A DNA stretch of 64,000 bases from Yponomeuta sedellus (lineage: Eukaryota > Arthropoda > Insecta > Lepidoptera > Yponomeutidae), in the NCBI GenBank assembly GCA_934045075.1, contig OW203726.1:6780860-6844859 (forward strand). The letters are read 5' to 3'. This document shows, one piece after another, positions 63,421-64,000 of this stretch (position 1 is its first letter; each line of letters starts with the position of its first letter). The translations under genes and the position numbers were made by a program. The notes beneath the pieces were generated by a model. The model worked only from the letters and a program-made list of their open reading frames with translations, had not been told where the DNA came from and searched no databases.

Positions 63421-64000
63421 TAAATGTAGGTTACAACTGAGTCATTAAGGTTACATGTTTACAAGAAACTGGGTTTTTCAGTTACCTATATATAAAACTA
63501 AAGCTGATAAAATCTTGCTGAAATCGTAATTATAATTCACACAGTTTTAAGTTCCTTGTGGGGAAACTTGGAAGTTCCAATTGCATTAATTTGTACTATT
63601 GTCAGCTCTATAGCCTGAATATTGTTCAGAAACAAGAAATTTGTTTCTTGTTACAAGTAAAGATAGGTACATAATCTTTATTTATACACTCATTAAATGT
63701 TTGCCTTAAACATAACACTCAGTAATAGCACAGAGGTTATTTATAGTACACAAAGACACGACTAAAGTCGAACTTATGACATCTGAACTACGTAGATGTT
63801 AAAACCTGTATATATATTAGGGATTACAGGTCCATCGGCTTATAAAACGTAATTACCTATTGTAAAACATGATGTTTTAGCTTAATTGAGATCAGATCAA
63901 GACATGTAATAATTACTTACGATTTTTATTTATTTATCGTATGGCATCTTACAATGGCCTCACAGCCAGACACAATGCGTTTATTAATTAATTAATTAAT

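Larger units (their letters stand above)
47486..64000 (+). other. GOGAT intron 2 or gap region, no further coding exon recognised
   Basis: I find no later GOGAT domain and no other gene in 16.5 kb. The open frame at 52943-53398 (151 codons) has no recognised motif. The sequence is mainly the repeats listed separately. AT-rich stretches without any assignment remain at 49763-51190, 55260-55920 and 59820-60870. Confidence 0.5.

Overview
The window looks like nuclear DNA of a moth or butterfly. It is AT-rich and holds three intron-split animal genes in a dense background of interspersed repeats. Several repeats carry the 'ccactgctggacatag' type of motif that I know from Lepidoptera. Glutamate synthase is also a gene of insects that vertebrates lack. 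There is no bacterial operon, CRISPR array, rRNA or convincing functional tRNA gene. The tRNA-like sequences are all parts of repeats.

Genes. (1) Positions 1-3405, plus strand: the 3' part of TET, the 5-methylcytosine dioxygenase. Three exons (1-286, 753-981, 1071-3405) join in frame to 949 codons plus stop. They contain the HxD iron motif, the distal iron histidine and the 2-oxoglutarate arginine, separated by a long low-complexity insert. (2) Positions 36160-14123, minus strand: a complete seven-exon PDSS2 gene (decaprenyl-diphosphate synthase subunit 2). The exons sum to 1296 bases, or 431 residues plus stop, with all splice phases consistent. (3) From about 41835, plus strand: the start of glutamate synthase (GOGAT), with two recognisable coding exons (41833-41942 and 47355-47485). 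The gene then runs into a very large intron or leaves the window. A probable noncoding first exon lies near 38570-38634.

Layout. 3406-14122 is the TET 3' UTR plus a repeat-rich gap, ending in degenerate copies of the PDSS2 last exon. 14123-36160 is PDSS2 with introns full of SINE-like, LINE-derived and foldback sequences. 36161-41832 is the intergenic and 5' region of GOGAT. 41943-47354 is GOGAT intron 1, which holds a decayed tandem copy of exon 1 and a mariner element split by a 3.25 kb DNA transposon. That transposon encodes an IS1595/ISXO2-type (Merlin-like) DDE transposase between two long inverted arrays of repeats. 47486-64000 is mostly repeats: several copies of a ~370-base family, two minisatellite arrays, a ~2 kb inverted array of tRNA-like SINE units flanked by a 12-base direct repeat, and a second, internally deleted mariner.

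The three genes do not form a pathway. TET acts on DNA methylation in the nucleus, PDSS2 on ubiquinone side-chain synthesis in mitochondria, and GOGAT on nitrogen assimilation. The most unusual material is structural: the nested Merlin-like transposon, the inverted tRNA-like array, and a recurring tendency of unrelated repeat families to occur as near-perfect hairpins. Repeat families are called A to I here for reference only; the letters are mine.
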